Positions 62,835 to 64,000 of a stretch of DNA of 64,000 bases are shown piece by piece. Origin of the DNA: an uncultured Oscillospiraceae bacterium. Its GTDB lineage: Bacteria > Bacillota > Clostridia > Oscillospirales > Oscillospiraceae. The stretch lies in assembly GCA_904419145.1 (NCBI GenBank), contig CAJFQQ010000008.1:62001-126000 (forward strand). Direction: 5' to 3'. The position numbers were made by a program, and so were the translations under genes. The first letter of the stretch is position 1, and the number at the start of each line of letters is the position of its first letter. The notes under the pieces are model-generated. The model saw nothing but the letters and a program-made list of their open reading frames with translations. It did not search any database and was not told where the DNA came from.

Positions 62835-63770
62835 ATGTCCATTCGTGAGTTTCGGCCCGGTGACCGGGTGGAGGGCTTCTTCCTCCTGTCCGGGGCCTAT
62901 TCCAAGCAGTCCGCCAACGGCAAGCCCTTCCTCAGCGTGGAGCTGGGGGACGCCTCCGGCACCATCGAGGGGAAGGTCTGGGACTACTCCGGTCCCGTCT
63001 CCCCCGCTGACACCGGCGCGGTGGTGAAGATCCGGGGCATGGTCTCCGAATTTCGCGGCGCGCCCCAGGTGACGGTGGAGCAGATCCGCCTGGCGGTACC
63101 CGGCGATGTCTACAATGTCAAAACCCTGGTGCCCGCCGCCCCCCTGGACGAGGACGATGCCCGCCGGGAGCTGCTGGCCCTGGTGGGCTCCATCGCCGAT
63201 GACGACTATCGCAGGGTGTGTCAGAAGGTACTGGAGCACTATGGGGAGCGCTTCTTTACCATCCCCGCGGCCAAGACGGTCCACCACGGCTTTCTCCACG
63301 GCCTCCTGATGCACACTCTCTTTATGGCTCGGACCGCCGACTATCTGGCGGGGCTCTATGCCGGCGTCATTGACCGGAGCCTCCTGCTGGCAGGCACCAT
63401 TCTCCACGACGCGGCCAAGTGCGAGGAGTTCAACACCTCCCCCCTGGGGCTGGTGACAGAGTACTCCAACCGGGGGCAGCTTCTGGGCCATCTGGTGATG
63501 GGGGCCCAGACCGTGGCGGCCTGCGCCGGGGCGCTGGGGATCCCTGAGGAGAAATCCACCCTGCTCCAGCACCTGCTGCTGTCCCACCACGGCCAGCCGG
63601 AATTCGGCGCGGCGGTGGTGCCCATCTGCGCGGAGAGCGAGCTGCTCTCCCTCATCGACACTATGGACAGCCGCATGGAGATCTACCGGGAGGTGCTGGA
63701 CCAGACCCCGGCGGGCACCTGCTCCAGCCGCATTTTTGCCCTGGAGCACCGGGTCTATCACCACCAGTGA
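62835..63770 (+). CDS. yhaM: 3'-5' exoribonuclease YhaM-like (OB-fold plus HD domain)
   Basis: A 311-aa Gram-positive nuclease. The N-terminal OB-fold nucleic-acid domain reads EGFFLLSGAYSKQSANGKPF then LGDASGTIEGKVWD. The HD domain has metal ligands in HHGFLHGLLMHTLFMARTAD, LAGTILHDAAKCEEF, GHLVMGAQTV and LLLSHHGQPEFGA. It trims RNA (and DNA in vitro in B. subtilis). The Shine-Dalgarno sequence is weak (AAGTGAG). Confidence 0.94.
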   Translation: MSIREFRPGDRVEGFFLLSGAYSKQSANGKPFLSVELGDASGTIEGKVWDYSGPVSPADTGAVVKIRGMVSEFRGAPQVTVEQIRLAVPGDVYNVKTLVPAAPLDEDDARRELLALVGSIADDDYRRVCQKVLEHYGERFFTIPAAKTVHHGFLHGLLMHTLFMARTADYLAGLYAGVIDRSLLLAGTILHDAAKCEEFNTSPLGLVTEYSNRGQLLGHLVMGAQTVAACAGALGIPEEKSTLLQHLLLSHHGQPEFGAAVVPICAESELLSLIDTMDSRMEIYREVLDQTPAGTCSSRIFALEHRVYHHQ

Positions 63771-63789
63771 CCCCCAATTTCGAAAACCA

Positions 63790-63818
63790 TTTAAAATAGT
63801 TGTTGCGAATTATACAAT
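63790..63818 (+). promoter_or_regulatory. Promoter of the birA-like gene
   Basis: TTTAAA (63790-63795), a 17-base spacer and TACAAT (63813-63818). The predicted transcription start lies near 63826. Confidence 0.5.
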
Positions 63819-63860
63819 TTGGATTCATTTTTGGAACATCACAGAGAGGAGGCGTTCCCC

Positions 63861-64000
63861 ATCAGCAAGGATCAGGTCTATGAATTGCTCCAAGCCCACG
63901 CCGGCGCGTACCTCTCCGGAGAGGAGATCAGCCAGCAGCTGGGGATCTCCCGGGCCGCCGTGTGGAAGGCGGTCAGCGCCCTGCGGGCCGCCGGCTACAC
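63861..64000 (+). CDS. birA: Biotin ligase/repressor BirA, N-terminal winged helix (partial at window end)
   Basis: The visible part reads ISKDQVYELLQAHAGAYLSG then EEISQQLGISRAAVWKAVSA and LRAAGY, the HTH domain of the bifunctional biotin-protein ligase/biotin operon repressor. The rest is beyond the window. The position where homologues have Met is ATC (63861-63863), eight bases after a strong GAGAGGAGG site. There is no ATG or GTG nearby; an in-frame TTG at 63831 would lie only about five bases after the predicted transcript start. So the start is either a non-canonical ATC, a mutated ATG, or that TTG. Confidence 0.75.
   Translation, partial: MSKDQVYELLQAHAGAYLSGEEISQQLGISRAAVWKAVSALRAAGY

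Overview
The window is GC-rich chromosomal DNA from a Gram-positive, low-oxygen, endospore-forming relative in class Clostridia, most likely the Oscillospiraceae (Flavonifractor/Oscillibacter-like gut bacteria). The reasons are a clear SpoIIID sporulation regulator, strong AGGAGG ribosome binding sites, LytR-CpsA-Psr and SLH wall proteins, a HisZ/short-HisG histidine pathway, a YhaM exonuclease, a CmpB-type membrane protein and DUF1846. The genus is an inference. No rRNA, tRNA, CRISPR array, phage or replication origin was seen.

Layout. 0-0.6 kb: the left-end part of an IS200/IS605 element whose transposase has a stop codon just before its catalytic tyrosine. 0.6-7.5 kb: a GH13 glucosidase/amylase, a TetR regulator, and a divergent ABC ATPase plus giant coiled-coil FtsX permease that is frameshifted by an exact 10-bp tandem duplication. 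7.6-10.9 kb: SpoIIID, a small unknown protein, an LCP protein and a secreted SLH-transglutaminase protein. 11-27.8 kb (mostly minus strand): M18 aminopeptidase, peptide-binding lipoprotein, DEAD-box helicase, two tiny divergent genes, Tex, DUF1846, an acyltransferase, an EF-G-like GTPase with altered G motifs, and an Fe-alcohol dehydrogenase / RlmB / degenerate P-type-ATPase-like operon. 28-36.2 kb: FtsH, cardiolipin synthase, GNAT, then a minus-strand three-gene lipid/glycolipid operon (CrtO-like protein, MGDG-synthase-like glycosyltransferase, PAP2 phosphatase), then CmpB and an HD hydrolase. 36.3-38.4 kb: release factor 3 with a duplicated copy of its own 5' end in its leader. 38.4-44.9 kb: a NifS-like PLP enzyme and a separate four-gene operon of FGGY sugar kinase, class III aminotransferase, RuBisCO-like protein and MtnX-like HAD phosphatase. 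45-46.2 kb: CYTH phosphatase/cyclase and a TetR regulator. 46.4-54.7 kb: a complete ten-gene histidine operon, hisZGDCBHAF-hisIE-hisK. 54.8-64 kb: class I aminotransferase with a nine-G slippery tract at its end, aldo/keto reductase, YaaA, an rRNA methyltransferase, an endonuclease Q-UvrD helicase fusion, YhaM, and the start of birA.

The strongest candidate for an undescribed system is the RuBisCO-like-protein operon (39.7-44.8 kb). It has its own near-consensus promoter and a strong terminator, and its enzyme set (kinase, PLP enzyme, enolase/isomerase-type RLP, phosphatase) matches neither aerobic methionine salvage nor the published apiose/isoapionate RLP routes. Second is the conserved-looking but catalytically empty P-type ATPase homologue at 23.5-25.8 kb. 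Third is the EndoQ-UvrD fusion with two clamp-binding-like motifs. All functional calls rest on reading motifs by eye; no database search was possible.
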